From Rotaria socialis (Eukaryota > Rotifera > Eurotatoria > Philodinida > Philodinidae): DNA of 64,000 bases. Both the position numbers and the translations under genes were made by a program. The stretch spans positions 10,261-74,260 of the forward strand of contig CAJNYU010000609.1 in assembly GCA_905331475.1 (NCBI GenBank), read 5' to 3'. Below, in pieces: positions 1 to 10,483 of this stretch (its first letter is position 1; every line of letters starts with the position of its first letter). The notes under the pieces were generated by a model that was given only the letters and a program-made list of their open reading frames with translations, did no database searches and was not told where the DNA came from.

Positions 1-931
1 GTACACTTGTTCGAGTGATGCAAAGTTTCGTATGCAGTAGACTTTCTTGTAAACCGAAATTAAGGCGTTATGGACGAGTTTTCAGAAAATATCGATTTAA
101 TAGGCGAAGACCACTTTTAAAGAAATTTTTTTCAAAGATATCGAAAAAGAGCGTACTTGAAAATACCAGAAAATGTTTCTCCCGTAACTTAAGCCTGCGT
201 AGAAATTGTCGAAAAATACCCCAAATGTTAATGTATGTTGAGCTTGAAAGTTGAAGATTTTTTGACCTTTTTTCTACGTTTCAGTACTTAGCCGTTTTGT
301 AGTTTTAAAAAATCTTTTACACATGAGTTTGTAGAGAATTGAATGCTGAATCTTTTAGGAAAATGCTCAGTTCTAATCAATGAAGAGCAAAAAAGATATT
401 GAGTAAATAATGAGACCGCCATTTTTCATAGGCCACCTGTTAGTTCTTAACGCATGTATCAAGTAAGATGTTTAAGGCCATGATCATCAGTATCCACGAG
501 AGTAAGATAGACCTCCCATAGTCGATCAGTATTGTCGTCATGAATATGTGTAATTTGACTTATGCGAAATATGCTGTGTTGAGAAAAGGATTTACTCCTC
601 GCTGGCTCTGAAGGGGTGCACCAACAGCTGAGCCTCTCAACAAATGAGCTTCCGACACTTGAGCCTCACAAGATTGAAATTTCATTGATTAAGTATAGAA
701 CACACGAAATTAATATTGGATCACTTAATTCACTGGAAAATATTGCACGAAAACATGCGAAACCTTTTAATGATATTGATGACTGACTATATTTTTCGTG
801 GCTAAGTCAACCATCTTTACAGAAATGAGCAAGATTTTCGAATTATATTTCTTTGATTCATAAAGGTTTCCTCATTCTTGCTATATTGTTCTATTATTAT
901 TAACAATGCCAATTGTAAAATCTTCGAAAAC
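1..931. other. Left-end intergenic DNA, no gene supported
   Basis: AT-rich sequence with only short chance open frames, including one of 79 codons at 15-254 that resembles nothing I recognise. No splice-consistent coding pattern is visible. The stretch may be the 3' flank of the pseudogene to its right. Confidence 0.5.
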
Positions 932-986
932 CTTGAAGGTGTGGGTGTACATAAGCAAGAACTATACCCACACCCACACCCTCAAG
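932..986. repeat. Telomere-like GTGTGGGT hairpin (locus A)
   Basis: A G-rich motif of the form GGTGTGGGTGT (about 938-949) is followed after a short loop by its complement ACCCACACCCACACC (about 966-980). The flanks CTTGA/TCAAG extend the stem. The motif contains TGTGGG, which I recall as the telomeric repeat unit of the bdelloid Adineta vaga. It is one of seven such loci in this window. Confidence 0.7.
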
Positions 987-1089
987 ATTACAACAATTAG
1001 TTTCTTGTTTTTATATAATAACAAGATATATGTATTTTAAACGCGCAAGAGCTTTATTTCATTTTTGATGTTGCTGTTAAATTTATTCA

Positions 1090-1933
1090 AATAAAATTTT
1101 GTTTTTGTGAAGCTCAAGTGTCGGGAGCTCAACTGTCCGGTCACCTCCTTGTGGTCTTGGTTTTTGTTGCTCACGGTATAAGGCTTCAATATCATAGTGT
1201 AAATGTCGACATCCATTAGTCTGAGAGCACGATTGAGCATGTAGTACATAAAGTATGTCCTCGTATACCATCAAATCGGAAAATAGGAGCGATACTCAAA
1301 CTCGACCTTATTAATGTCCTGCTCAAGAATATCACTTTGAAGTCGACAGTAGTCAACGAATTCTTTAATAGATTTTTCATCGTTGTCTTCGATTTCCAAA
1401 AGTGATTCTTTGAGTAGTTGAGTATACATACATAATGGATCAATGCCACTAAAATTCATTGATATCATAGAACGATCACAATGTCTAAGCTTGATTTTCA
1501 ATGTTTCACAAACTGATTCAAGTTGTGCGTATACACCTTTGATCTTCCATGTTGTTTGAGCCCATTGCTCCTGAGTTGCTAGCTTGTCATCAAGAACATA
1601 AATGAAATTTAATTGTACCCAAGTATGAATTTCTATACCAGATACTAAGTGGTGTCCAAGGGACCCAGTTACAATCAAGAACACTTCCTCCTCTTTAATA
1701 TCACTAAGGAAATCAATAAATTGTTCAGAATCTGGAAAAATTCTGATAGATGCTATAATATTTTGTAGATGTTGTATTGGTTGTTTAACGTCTTTATTAG
1801 ATTCGTCAATAGCAGCATCGAGCCAGACCAAAACGAAATTTTGAAGGACACGAGGTACTGATGAGTTCAAAACAGTATTTGTCTTGGTGCCGTTAATTAT
1901 TGCACTAGTGCTAACTTTTTCCACCAGTATCAT
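1090..1933 (-). pseudogene. Decayed gene of the bdelloid ADP-ribosyltransferase-associated family
   Basis: The minus strand has an open frame of 220 codons from 1933 to a TGA at 1271-1273. The N-terminal part (residues 25-130) resembles a domain I recall at the front of many bdelloid proteins annotated as NAD:arginine ADP-ribosyltransferases, with the motif VLVWLDA and an alternating hydrophobic Rossmann-like pattern. The TGA falls where the family has Trp in a P-I-W-W-Y-T type motif. The same frame then continues with recognisable family sequence (LNRALRLMDVD) to about 1190. Further similarity jumps to other frames, so there is at least one nonsense change plus deletions or frameshifts before the catalytic ART region. 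No intact catalytic domain is present. The family name is from memory of related proteins and is moderately certain; the disruption is seen directly. The likely start ATG (1931-1933) lies inside the outer arm of a foldback. Confidence 0.6.
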
Positions 1934-2164
1934 TATTCTAAAATTCTAGAATTCTAGAATAGATATATATCATTTCATTTCATATTAGTATAGATGAAAT
2001 TTTAGAATTTTCTTGAGGTTGTTGGGTGTGGGTACATCTATAGTTTTGATTGTCACCCACACCCACCCAATTTTAGAATTCTGAAAATTCTAAAATTCCA
2101 TCTATACTAATATGAAATGAAATGATATATATCTATTCTAAAATTCTAGAATTTTAGAATAATG
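1931..2164. mobile_element. 234-bp foldback element with telomere-like core
   Basis: Two arms of about 80-100 bp are near-perfect reverse complements. The left arm starts CATTATTCTAAAATTCTAG at 1931 and the right arm ends with its mirror GAATAATG at 2164. The centre (2022-2070) is itself an inverted pair of TGGGTGTGGGT and ACCCACACCCACCCA. No coding capacity. The strong pairing between arms suggests recent formation or gene conversion. It abuts the 5' end of the pseudogene on the left. Confidence 0.8.
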
Positions 2165-3606
2165 ACACGTCTCAAACAACTAATACTGAAATCAATGCTG
2201 CTAACTGGTTGTGTAATTTTTCTCTTGGTTCCAAGTTGAATAATCAAAAGTGATTTTCATAGTAAGAAATTTCGACTTTGCAAACATTTGAATAAAAAAA
2301 GTATAGATTTGATTCTATGTCTTATTAAAATGTCAAAGATTAGTCATTGTTTGCCAATGACCAAGGCGAGCTTTGATTGGTAAATTTGCCTCTGTTTCTC
2401 ATATTATAATAAGAATGATTCCTTTGTTCTATCAGGTACTTCATTTTTTTTTATTGGTGTAATTGTATCAGGAGGAATGATGAAACAACGACATTTCAAT
2501 TCATGTAACTAGCTTTGCATGACGTTGTTACGGATATGAAAACCCTAATAGAAGAAGTGTTTTACTATCTGTGGATCGTAAACGATGATTAAAGCAGTAT
2601 AATATTTGGTTTTAAATTTCAACAATATGATATGAACACTGTTGAGATTCTTTTGCAAATATTTATTTTTCAGATGTATATACATATCTAGAGGAGGTCA
2701 CATAGTTGATTAAAAAATCAATGATACTGAAGAATAGAAACTTCATAAATTTTTAATTTATTCAAGATCATCTTCTGCATTATTTTATCGATCTCATTAA
2801 GTGTTAAGTGGATCTATATTGTTGTGATTATTAACAAATTGAATTCTCTCATATAATGCAAGATGATATTATGAATGATAAAAAGTGGTTTTGGTCCATC
2901 AGTCAGAAATTATGAAGAGGATAAGACAAAGCTGAGGAATCAGTCACTGTATCTTCATCCTTGATTTCATAACTATAATATCGAAAACGAATATATCGGT
3001 AACATCTCTATATTCGTATAACAAGAAATAAGAATATTATCGAGGACACATAGTTTTGTTTACTATCACATTTTCGAATAATGTGAGAAAAGAAAAAAAA
3101 GCATTTTAAAGATTTGGATTTCACTATGGGATTTTTATTCAGTTTATATACCTGAGATAACCAATAAATAAATTGCTAAGTTTTCTCGATACTTGAGTTT
3201 GATTCTCTCAAAATAGCTCTCTGTGCGATTTATATAGCTTTTGAAATTTTTTCTATGCAATTCTTTTCATTATGAATAATAGAAAAAAGAAATCTGTCTT
3301 CTTTTTTTCTGCGCAGCTTTCGATGTATTACAGAACCGCTGCGATAAAACAGGCGACCCTGAGTAAAAATTGCTTGTTCTTTTTTCTTCTTCTGTTATGC
3401 TTGTTCTCCCACTCTTTTTCTTTTCTGTTGCAATGTGACGACATTATCAGACACTTACGCACATAGATGCGTCAACAAAAAAAAAAAAATGAGTGAAAGA
3501 GAAAAGAAAAATTAGTCAGCTTCGTTGTCAATTCAGGGTTAAATAGCGGCTGCTTTTTATTTCATATATTTTATATTTCAAAAGTAGGCTCTTATAATAA
3601 AAAAAA
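2165..3606. other. Intergenic region upstream of annexin
   Basis: AT-rich, with no convincing coding exon. A 64-codon frame at 3272-3466 is low complexity and unsupported. The last 60 bases before the annexin ATG include a poly-A-rich leader. I see no clear TATA or other defined promoter element. Confidence 0.45.
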
Positions 3607-5780
3607 ATGAGTGGCTATCCTCCGTACGGAAATCAAGGTGGTGGTTATCCACCTCAATATGGTGGAGGTAATAGTGGCTATCCGAATTATCCACAAGATA
3701 ATAGTTTTCAACAACAACCACCAATGCCTGGCTATAACGATAGTCAATCATGTGCTTCTCTCTATGGTACCACCGCTGCTCCTTCCAATAATATGAATTA
3801 TCCACCAGCACCCTATGATTCCTATGGTGGAAATCAAATGTCGAATCCATCGTATGGTATGGGAGGTGGAAATAATTATCCACCACCACCTGGAGGACAA
3901 CCACCTCCATCAATGTATGGTCAACCTCCACAACAATTTGGAGGTAGAAAAATGTCGATGAAAATTTAAATTAATAATCTGTATATATTCTATTGTAGGA
4001 TATGGTAATTCACAGTATCAACAGCCTTACCCTCAACAACCTCCACCACCGCAGCAGTTTGGAGGTAGAAAATCTAGAACGTGTCAATTTTTAATGCACA
4101 TACTATTGTAGGATATGGCAATGCACCAGTTCAACCGGCTTATCCTCAACAACCTGGACCACCTCCGCCAGGTGGAATGTATCCAAACATACCAGGACCA
4201 TCTGACTTTGGTGTAAGTGATAGTTTACCCTTGAATTTCTTTAAAATTATTGTTTTAACATTTCAGCAAGGAGGAATGCCACCTTTTTCATATCAACAAC
4301 CTGGACCACCCCCACAAGAGCAACAATCGGTCTTTCTTGCTAGTTTAGAAAATTACCAAGGAACAGTTTTTCCATTTCCAACATTTAATGCTGAAGCTGA
4401 CTGTCAAGGACTTCGCCATGCTATGCAAGGAGCAGGTTAATCAAAGCTTTTTTTTTACATAGTTTTATGCTAAACTTTTGTTTTTGTATTTAAGGTACTA
4501 ATGAACGCGTTCTTATTGATGTTGTTGCGAATCGATCAAACTTTCAACGTCAACATATAAAACTTACCTACAAAACGATGTTTGGCACTGTATGTTTATT
4601 CGTTTAATCGATCGAGTAGATATTCTAAAATTATGTCGATTTAGGATTTAGTTAAACAACTCGGTGGCGAATTAAGTGGTGAGTTCAAAGAAGTTATCAG
4701 TGCTTTATTTGATGCACCTGCCACTTATGAAGCATGGTCATTACATAAAGCTATGAGTGTAAGAAACTAATTTTGTTGCATAGATAGTTAATATATTTTC
4801 TGATTTTTTTTTCTAGTCTGGAAAAGAAGGAACTTTACGAGAAATTTTGCTTACTAGAACGAATGCTGAAATTCGTGCCATTGTTGATACATTCAAACGA
4901 AGTAAAAGAAAATATTTATTTATTTATAATTAATTCCAATTTTTTAATTTAATAGCTTATAACAAAGATCTCGAACATGAAATTAGTCATCGTGTACGAG
5001 GCGCCGACTTTAAACGTATGCTGATTTCTGCTGTACAAGTAAGAGTGCTTGCATCTTCGTTGACTTTCTATATCAAATTATTTATTTTTGTCAAGGCTAA
5101 TCGTGAAGAACTAACTCCACAACAAATTCAACAGGCCCGTCAAATGGGCATTGAAAGTGTGATTGATCGGTATTCTGAATAACTTCTTGTTCTTGAATAA
5201 CTTTTTTTTATGACTTTAGTAATCGTGCCCGTCAAGATGCAGAAGATTTATACAAAGCTGGCGCTGGTAAATTTGGCACAGATGAAAAAACATTTAATGC
5301 AATATTTGCTCGACGTAGTTATTATCAACTTCGTGCTACATTTGAAGAATATCAAAGAGTAAGTTATTTCTAAAAACAGTGATGACGATTTTCAAGCTAT
5401 TTTCTTTTATAGAAACATGGAAAAGATATTGCACAAGTTATACGATCGGAATTTTCTGGCGATGCACAAGATGCTTATCTGGTTCTAATATCATGCATAC
5501 GTGACCGACCCACATTTTTTGCTGAACGCATTCATAAAGCTGTTTCTGGCTTAGGCACAAGAGACTCAACACTTATACGTGTTATTGTTACACGTTCTGA
5601 AGTAAATTTCATATATAGAAAAAATATTTTAATGAAAAAGTATTTTCTTTTTCGTATTAGATCGATCTTGCACAAATTAAACAACGATATCAACATCTGT
5701 ATAATCGTTCATTAGCTCAAGATGTTGGAGGTGATACATCAGGAGATTACAAACGTATTCTTTTATCAATCGTTAAATAA
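3607..5780 (+). CDS. Annexin with long Pro/Gly/Tyr-rich N-terminus (A7/A11 type)
   Basis: Calcium-dependent phospholipid-binding annexin of 523 aa. Exons: 3607-3943, 3999-4064, 4112-4212, 4267-4435, 4495-4589, 4645-4758, 4817-4901, 4956-5038, 5096-5169, 5220-5358, 5413-5601, 5661-5780, all joined by small GT-AG introns. Residues 1-200 are a low-complexity GYPP/QQPPPP head as in annexins A7 and A11, known from those proteins to promote condensation or partner binding. Four annexin repeats follow. Type II calcium loops are visible in repeat 1 (GAGTNE), repeat 3 (KFGTDE) and repeat 4 (GLGTRD). Repeat 2 reads [11 protein letters not shown] and has lost the usual GxGTD, so it probably does not bind calcium. 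The ATG at 3607 opens directly into the GYPP head. A polyadenylation signal AATAAA lies at 5846. Exons 1 and 2 both end in QQFGG with near-identical donor sequence, suggesting a duplicated mini-exon. Confidence 0.93.
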
Positions 5781-6815
5781 AATCCGAAATGAATTATGCG
5801 AAGAAAAAAAAACTTTTGTAAAATGCTTCATTTACTATATGTTTAAATAAATTCGCTTGCAGTGTTTTATGATATCTCGAAGAAATTTTAGATGCATCGT
5901 GCACGATAACTTTTGTCGAGAGGCACTTGAAACGTGTCGTAATTCAATGTTCTACCCTATATAACGATTTTACTTCAATCTATAATCTATGCAGTTTCTA
6001 ATATAATTGATTTAATCAGATAAAAAATTTCTATTCCATGAAAAACAATCAACTGCATTCGTCCAGCTAACTATTTTTTTGTTTTTTTTTGAATTGACTA
6101 AGCTTTGAACTTGTGCCTGTCTTTTTCTATCGCTGTCGTAGTATGTTGTAAATAATTATCAAATTGTTTGTAGTGTTTCATCAATCAACAAACCACTTAT
6201 TCTTGTTCTCTTATGATTTATTGATCAAGGTTATTTAAACCACGTTTGGCATCGCGCTGTGCTAGAGTACTCAACGTTTCTGTTGGAGATTTTTTTATGA
6301 AATTAAATTTTTGCTTGCTAGTAGTTCAAGCTTATTATTTTTTTGGACGATTGATATGGCTTCATACACTTAATTAACGAACAACAAGCAATAGAAATGT
6401 CTTCGTCAATGAAAACTATCTCCTATTTTCCAACCAAAATATAGTACATGAATAGGTTACCAGTACTAAATACATTTTGTAGCCCTTGACGATATCAATA
6501 CATGAAATATAATCTAAACATATAAATTGCCATTTTTACGACACTTTCTATGTGATAGACTTTATCAAACGTAAATTATTAATTAAGAAAAATAAAATTT
6601 GATCTTTTCATAATAATACTTTTCATAATGAATACGTTTGATTTCAATATCTTTTGATATGATTTATTATTTTTACTGACATCTATCATTTTATTTACAA
6701 CACGCTGTCAGGACGACGAATTCTTACCTTATTTTGATAAACGATTGCTAATTCCTATCTCATTTTACATACAATAGTAGAAGAAGAAGAAGAATAACAA
6801 CAACAACACAAAAAA
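5781..6815. other. Intergenic region between annexin and Pitchfork-like gene
   Basis: Contains the annexin 3' UTR with AATAAA at 5846-5851. The rest is AT-rich without coding signal. An AAG/AAC-rich leader (about 6779-6815) precedes the next start codon. Confidence 0.5.
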
Positions 6816-8184
6816 ATGTTTTCTGGTAAGACTTATCGTTTATGATTAATTTTGCTCTTCTGATTTATTTATTCTTTGCATGATTTGCTTTGCTCGCTTT
6901 ACACAGGCGAAGAACCTTCTTCATCAAAGGTTGTTTTTGGTACAAGTTTTCTCAATCGGCCTATATTTCCTAGTGATATACCGCATGATTATTTTGGAAA
7001 TGCTCGGACGCCATACGGTGGCGTATCAAATCTGTAAATCTTTGATTTGTTTTTGTAGCTTTTGGCTGACTAATTACTTGCTTTTCTTTATATATGCTCT
7101 TCTTTTCTGCTTTATTAATATGTAGTGGACCAAGTTCATACGATAATGAGGAAAAGACAACATTTCGCTATGTGCTTGAACATCAACCGATGAGTCGTCG
7201 TGGTTATACTGTCAATGCACGTACAGAAAAACGAGAAGTTTTTGTACCGAAGGTGATTTAGACGAAAAGAGTTGCTTGATTACGAATTCTTTGTTGTGAA
7301 TTTCTGACAAATACATAAAGTCTATGATTTATTTTGTTCATTGGAATAGACTGACGTTCCAAGCCCAGAGACGTATCAGATGGATTTAAATAAAATACCA
7401 GAAACAAAAAGAGCATTCAGACCATTTAATTCTTCGTGCGACAGATTTCCAACAGTTTTCAAAAGCACTAATATTCCAGGGTATTTACTTTGCCGAATTA
7501 TTTATTTTTCTCCTCTATACTATCTTATGTGTGAAAATTAAGACCCGGTAGTTATGAATCTGACGTCAAACAGAATCGTCAAGTACATATGCTTCATAGT
7601 TTTGGTGGTCGAACTAAATTAATACCAGCAGTTAAAACTAAATGTATGCCATTGAATAAGGATAAGGTTTGAGATGGACTTAAAGAGTTTTATTAGATTT
7701 TAAGTTGTTGATTATTTTAGTGTGTAATTTGTCTTACACAACCTATCGGTGATTATTATCAATATCGAAATGAAGTTTTATGCGCCGATTGTTTTAATTT
7801 TAATTGGCAATGGCAAGAAAAATTTAAAAGAACGTAAGTAAAGTTAGTCGAAATTTTTATTTTTAGGAAAGAATAAATTCCGATTATTTGTCAATAGTTA
7901 CTGATCGTTATATTTCTATATTCAAATTCAATTTTCTCACACTCATTTCATTCGAACTCTAGTAAAATTTCATTTTTTCTATAGATATCTTCAAGCATTC
8001 CAAAAGGTTCGTGATTGTTCGCATATGCATCAACATGCCGGTACTGGTGCTAGAATTCAGGTATTGGATAATCGATTTTCTTTTTTATTCTTTCCTTGAA
8101 TATTTTTAATTTTAGCTTGTCGACGATCGAGTTATGAAAAAACTCCAACGTAAAGAAGCTTATCTCAGTCTTTATTGGCCATGA
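6816..8184 (+). CDS. Pitchfork / CIMAP3-like ciliary protein with a four-cysteine insert
   Basis: Predicted 258-aa homologue of Pitchfork (PIFO/CIMAP3), a protein of the ciliary base and axonemal microtubules in vertebrates. Exons: 6816-6825, 6907-7033, 7126-7252, 7350-7480, 7543-7666, 7721-7833, 7985-8060, 8116-8184. Family signatures: an FGTSFLNRPIFP start block, RRGYTVNART (human GYTLGART), a PGPGSY motif (about residues 131-136), and the C-terminal EAYLSLYW, which matches the human ending AYLSLYYN. Exon 6 encodes C-x2-C and a second C-x2-C (CVIC ... CADC), a likely zinc knuckle I do not find in the human protein as I remember it. The first coding exon is only 10 nt (ATG TTT TCT G), so its choice rests on a good donor and frame continuity. 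AATAAA follows at 8205. It converges with the HSBP1 gene downstream. Presence fits an animal with motile cilia. Confidence 0.82.
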
Positions 8185-8425
8185 ATCTTTTTTTTTTCTA
8201 TTTTAATAAATAAAACTTATCCGTCTTTCAGTATCTTTCTTTTACTTGTGTATGATGCGTGAGATAATCTTTGAAGAAGAAAAAAAACCACACAAGTAGA
8301 TCTTGACAAGTATTTCATGTACAATCAGCAAAAAAAATAGGAGAATGATCATTCAGTATCAAGGAAATTCGAATGTTTCGGGACATTCAAACTCATGTTG
8401 TTAGCATTGAGAGCGATCGGGAATT

Positions 8426-8756
8426 TTATGAAGCTTCAGCATTTGTATTTGCGATGACCTGTGCTATGTTACGTTCGAGACCATCGATTTGTTGACCCAA
8501 ATCATCAACTGAAAAAAGACAGCAAACGACTAAATTTCAGTGCGCAAGAAAAATTTATTATTTGTACTTCTTTTCATAATTGAATCACTCATTTGTCCGA
8601 ATTTTTCTTGTATTTGAGTCATTGTATTTTGAACCTAATATAAAAATATAATTTTAAATAGCATCGAAAATTATATTTTACCAAATCAGCAAGTTCTTGA
8701 GGATTCTGAGGTTCACGAGGAAGAAATTCCGTATTTGTTGTCTTGAGATTCGTCAT
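8426..8756 (-). CDS. HSBP1: Heat shock factor-binding protein 1 (HSBP1)
   Basis: Three exons on the minus strand (8756-8682, 8634-8568, 8508-8426) give a 74-aa protein, close to the 76 aa of human HSBP1. It is a small, nearly all-helical coiled-coil protein that binds the trimerisation domain of HSF1 and dampens the heat-shock response; a related role in WASH complex assembly is known. Matching segments: NPQELADLVQNTMTQIQEKF (human DLTSVVQTLLQQMQDKF), MSDSIMKRIDDLGQQIDGLE (human MSSRIDDLE region) and ERNIAQVIANT. Heptad hydrophobics run through most of the length. The start at 8756 is preferred over an upstream in-frame ATG at 8807 because the family begins close to this point. All introns are 47-59 nt. 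Confidence 0.9.
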
Positions 8757-9391
8757 AGCTGTCGAAAAAAACAAAACAACTGCTGTCTTAATGCGTCTTT
8801 TGCTCAACTATTGATGGAAATAAAAGAAATAGAATTGTATGTTTTGCATCTGTTCTGCAGCGATGCACACCGATAGAATCTATTACTATCGTTTACGGTT
8901 TTTTTCCTTTGTTACAGAAATGAAGAGCAGCGAAAAGAGTCGAAGGTTCTTTTTTTCTTTCTTTCTTGCTTTTTTTTCTTTACACTAAGGACAAAATCTC
9001 AGCTATTAACAAGTAATTGAATACTGTCTATTGAGTTTTAAACAAACTTGAATAGTATTCATGTACAAGGATGAACGCTGTTAAAGAACGTAAAAGTGCA
9101 TTGCATTTCAACGAAAAATAAGAATCAGCATCATGCATTAACCTTTTTTTTAAAATATCTACAGATTATTGTAAATGTAACTTTTTTCAAGACCATTGTT
9201 TTTCTTGTGTTTGTTTTTGGGTCAATCTTTCATTAAACAGTCATCGATTTCATCATGTTTATTGATAAACAATTGCATGATTGCAACATTATTTTGTTCT
9301 TGTGCAATAATGACGCAATTACAACGTGCTTAATGTCAGTAAACCACGTTTATTTCTTTTATTTTGCAGCGAAGGCATTGACGTTGGCATC
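8757..9391. other. Intergenic/promoter region between divergent HSBP1 and 2H genes
   Basis: A shared 5' region for two divergently oriented genes. It has poly-T and T-rich microsatellite-like tracts (about 8950-8985) and no coding signal. A splice acceptor-like TTTTGCAG at 9362-9369 just before the 2H gene start suggests a spliced 5' UTR for that gene. Confidence 0.4.
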
Positions 9392-10483
9392 ATGTCTACT
9401 GCACCGTCGCATAAAACAGCGCTCTGCTTGATCCCACCTGAAAATCTTTGGGAGCAAATTCAATCGATTCGTTCGGTTCACGATAAAGCCTATCTACGTT
9501 GGATGCCACATATTAACTTATGTTATCCATTTGCACCTGAATCCGAATTTAATAATATAAAAGTTCGATTAGAAACAATTCTTAATGCAAGACCATCATT
9601 CGAAATTGAATTCGATAATAAATCAATTGATTATTTTAAACAGAAAGGTAACGAATGTACGTTTCATCTACGACCAAAAGTAAATAAACATGTCATTGAA
9701 CTTCAACAAATCATTGAAAACTTGTTACCAAATAATCTCCGAAGTAAACGTTCATTTGAAGCTCATCTTACACTTGGTCAAGCAACAACATCAAGAATAT
9801 CAGATATTATGGTTGAAATGAAAGCTAATTGGAAACCAATTAAATTTATAATTGATCGTGTTTGTATGATTAGTCGAGAAAATGATCCCAATGATTTATT
9901 TTCCATTAAAAATGAAGTTCTCTTAGTTGGTGCCAACGAGCAACATGATGATGAGCAACAACTTATGTCGATCGGAGCACCTGAGACGCTTGTAGAAACC
10001 CGTTCAATGTCAACTTCAAAAAGTCGCTTATGTATAATTCCACCGGATGAATTTTCCACTCGTCTTTTACATTTATTTGAAGACACATCATTTCGTCCGA
10101 TGAAACCTTTTCAAATTGTTCTTGCTGAATATGATAGGGCTCCAAAAGAGTCTGATCTACATTCGCGCATCAATTCAATATCAAAATTTACCGTTGATTT
10201 TGGTGCACGTTCAATTTGTTTCAACTATTCAACATCACGTCTCTTTCTTAAGCCGAACGATATCGAGTCGATTCAACGGTTGAATTTAAACAATTCTCAT
10301 GATTTCGATGGAACTCTAACATTAGGAGACTTGGATAAACAGGATTTGACTGAAGTCGGAAATCGGTTTACACAAAATTGGACAAAGGCAACCAATGAAT
10401 TTGAAGTTGATCGAGTACATGTGATGGATTCCAACGGACGTTTTCAATATACTGTTCCATTGAAAAGTCAATGTTTTTCATAA
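9392..10483 (+). CDS. Tandem 2H-phosphoesterase-like protein (LigT/2',5' RNA ligase fold), second copy degenerate
   Basis: Single-exon gene encoding about 363 aa from the ATG at 9392. The frame is open upstream to another ATG at 9326, but that part looks like intron sequence ending TTTTGCAG. Residues 1-190 form a 2H-phosphoesterase-like domain with the paired histidine motifs MPHINLCYP (His40) and HLTLGQ (His125). In this superfamily such pairs act on cyclic or 2'-5' phosphodiesters of RNA. The first motif has Asn where Thr/Ser is usual. Residues 205-363 repeat the same layout (RLCIIPPDEF, then FQIVLAEYD, then DGTLTLGD) but both histidines are missing, so the second domain is probably catalytically dead and may bind substrate or be structural. 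AATAAA at 10497. The cellular substrate is unknown. Confidence 0.75.
   Translation: MSTAPSHKTALCLIPPENLWEQIQSIRSVHDKAYLRWMPHINLCYPFAPESEFNNIKVRLETILNARPSFEIEFDNKSIDYFKQKGNECTFHLRPKVNKHVIELQQIIENLLPNNLRSKRSFEAHLTLGQATTSRISDIMVEMKANWKPIKFIIDRVCMISRENDPNDLFSIKNEVLLVGANEQHDDEQQLMSIGAPETLVETRSMSTSKSRLCIIPPDEFSTRLLHLFEDTSFRPMKPFQIVLAEYDRAPKESDLHSRINSISKFTVDFGARSICFNYSTSRLFLKPNDIESIQRLNLNNSHDFDGTLTLGDLDKQDLTEVGNRFTQNWTKATNEFEVDRVHVMDSNGRFQYTVPLKSQCFS

Noticed and set aside
15-254. 79-codon open frame rich in Arg/Lys
   Set aside because: Composition reflects AT-rich low-complexity DNA; no domain, no splice partners.
3578-3931. 117-codon minus frame opposite annexin exon 1
   Set aside because: Shadow of the Gly/Pro/Tyr-rich coding strand.
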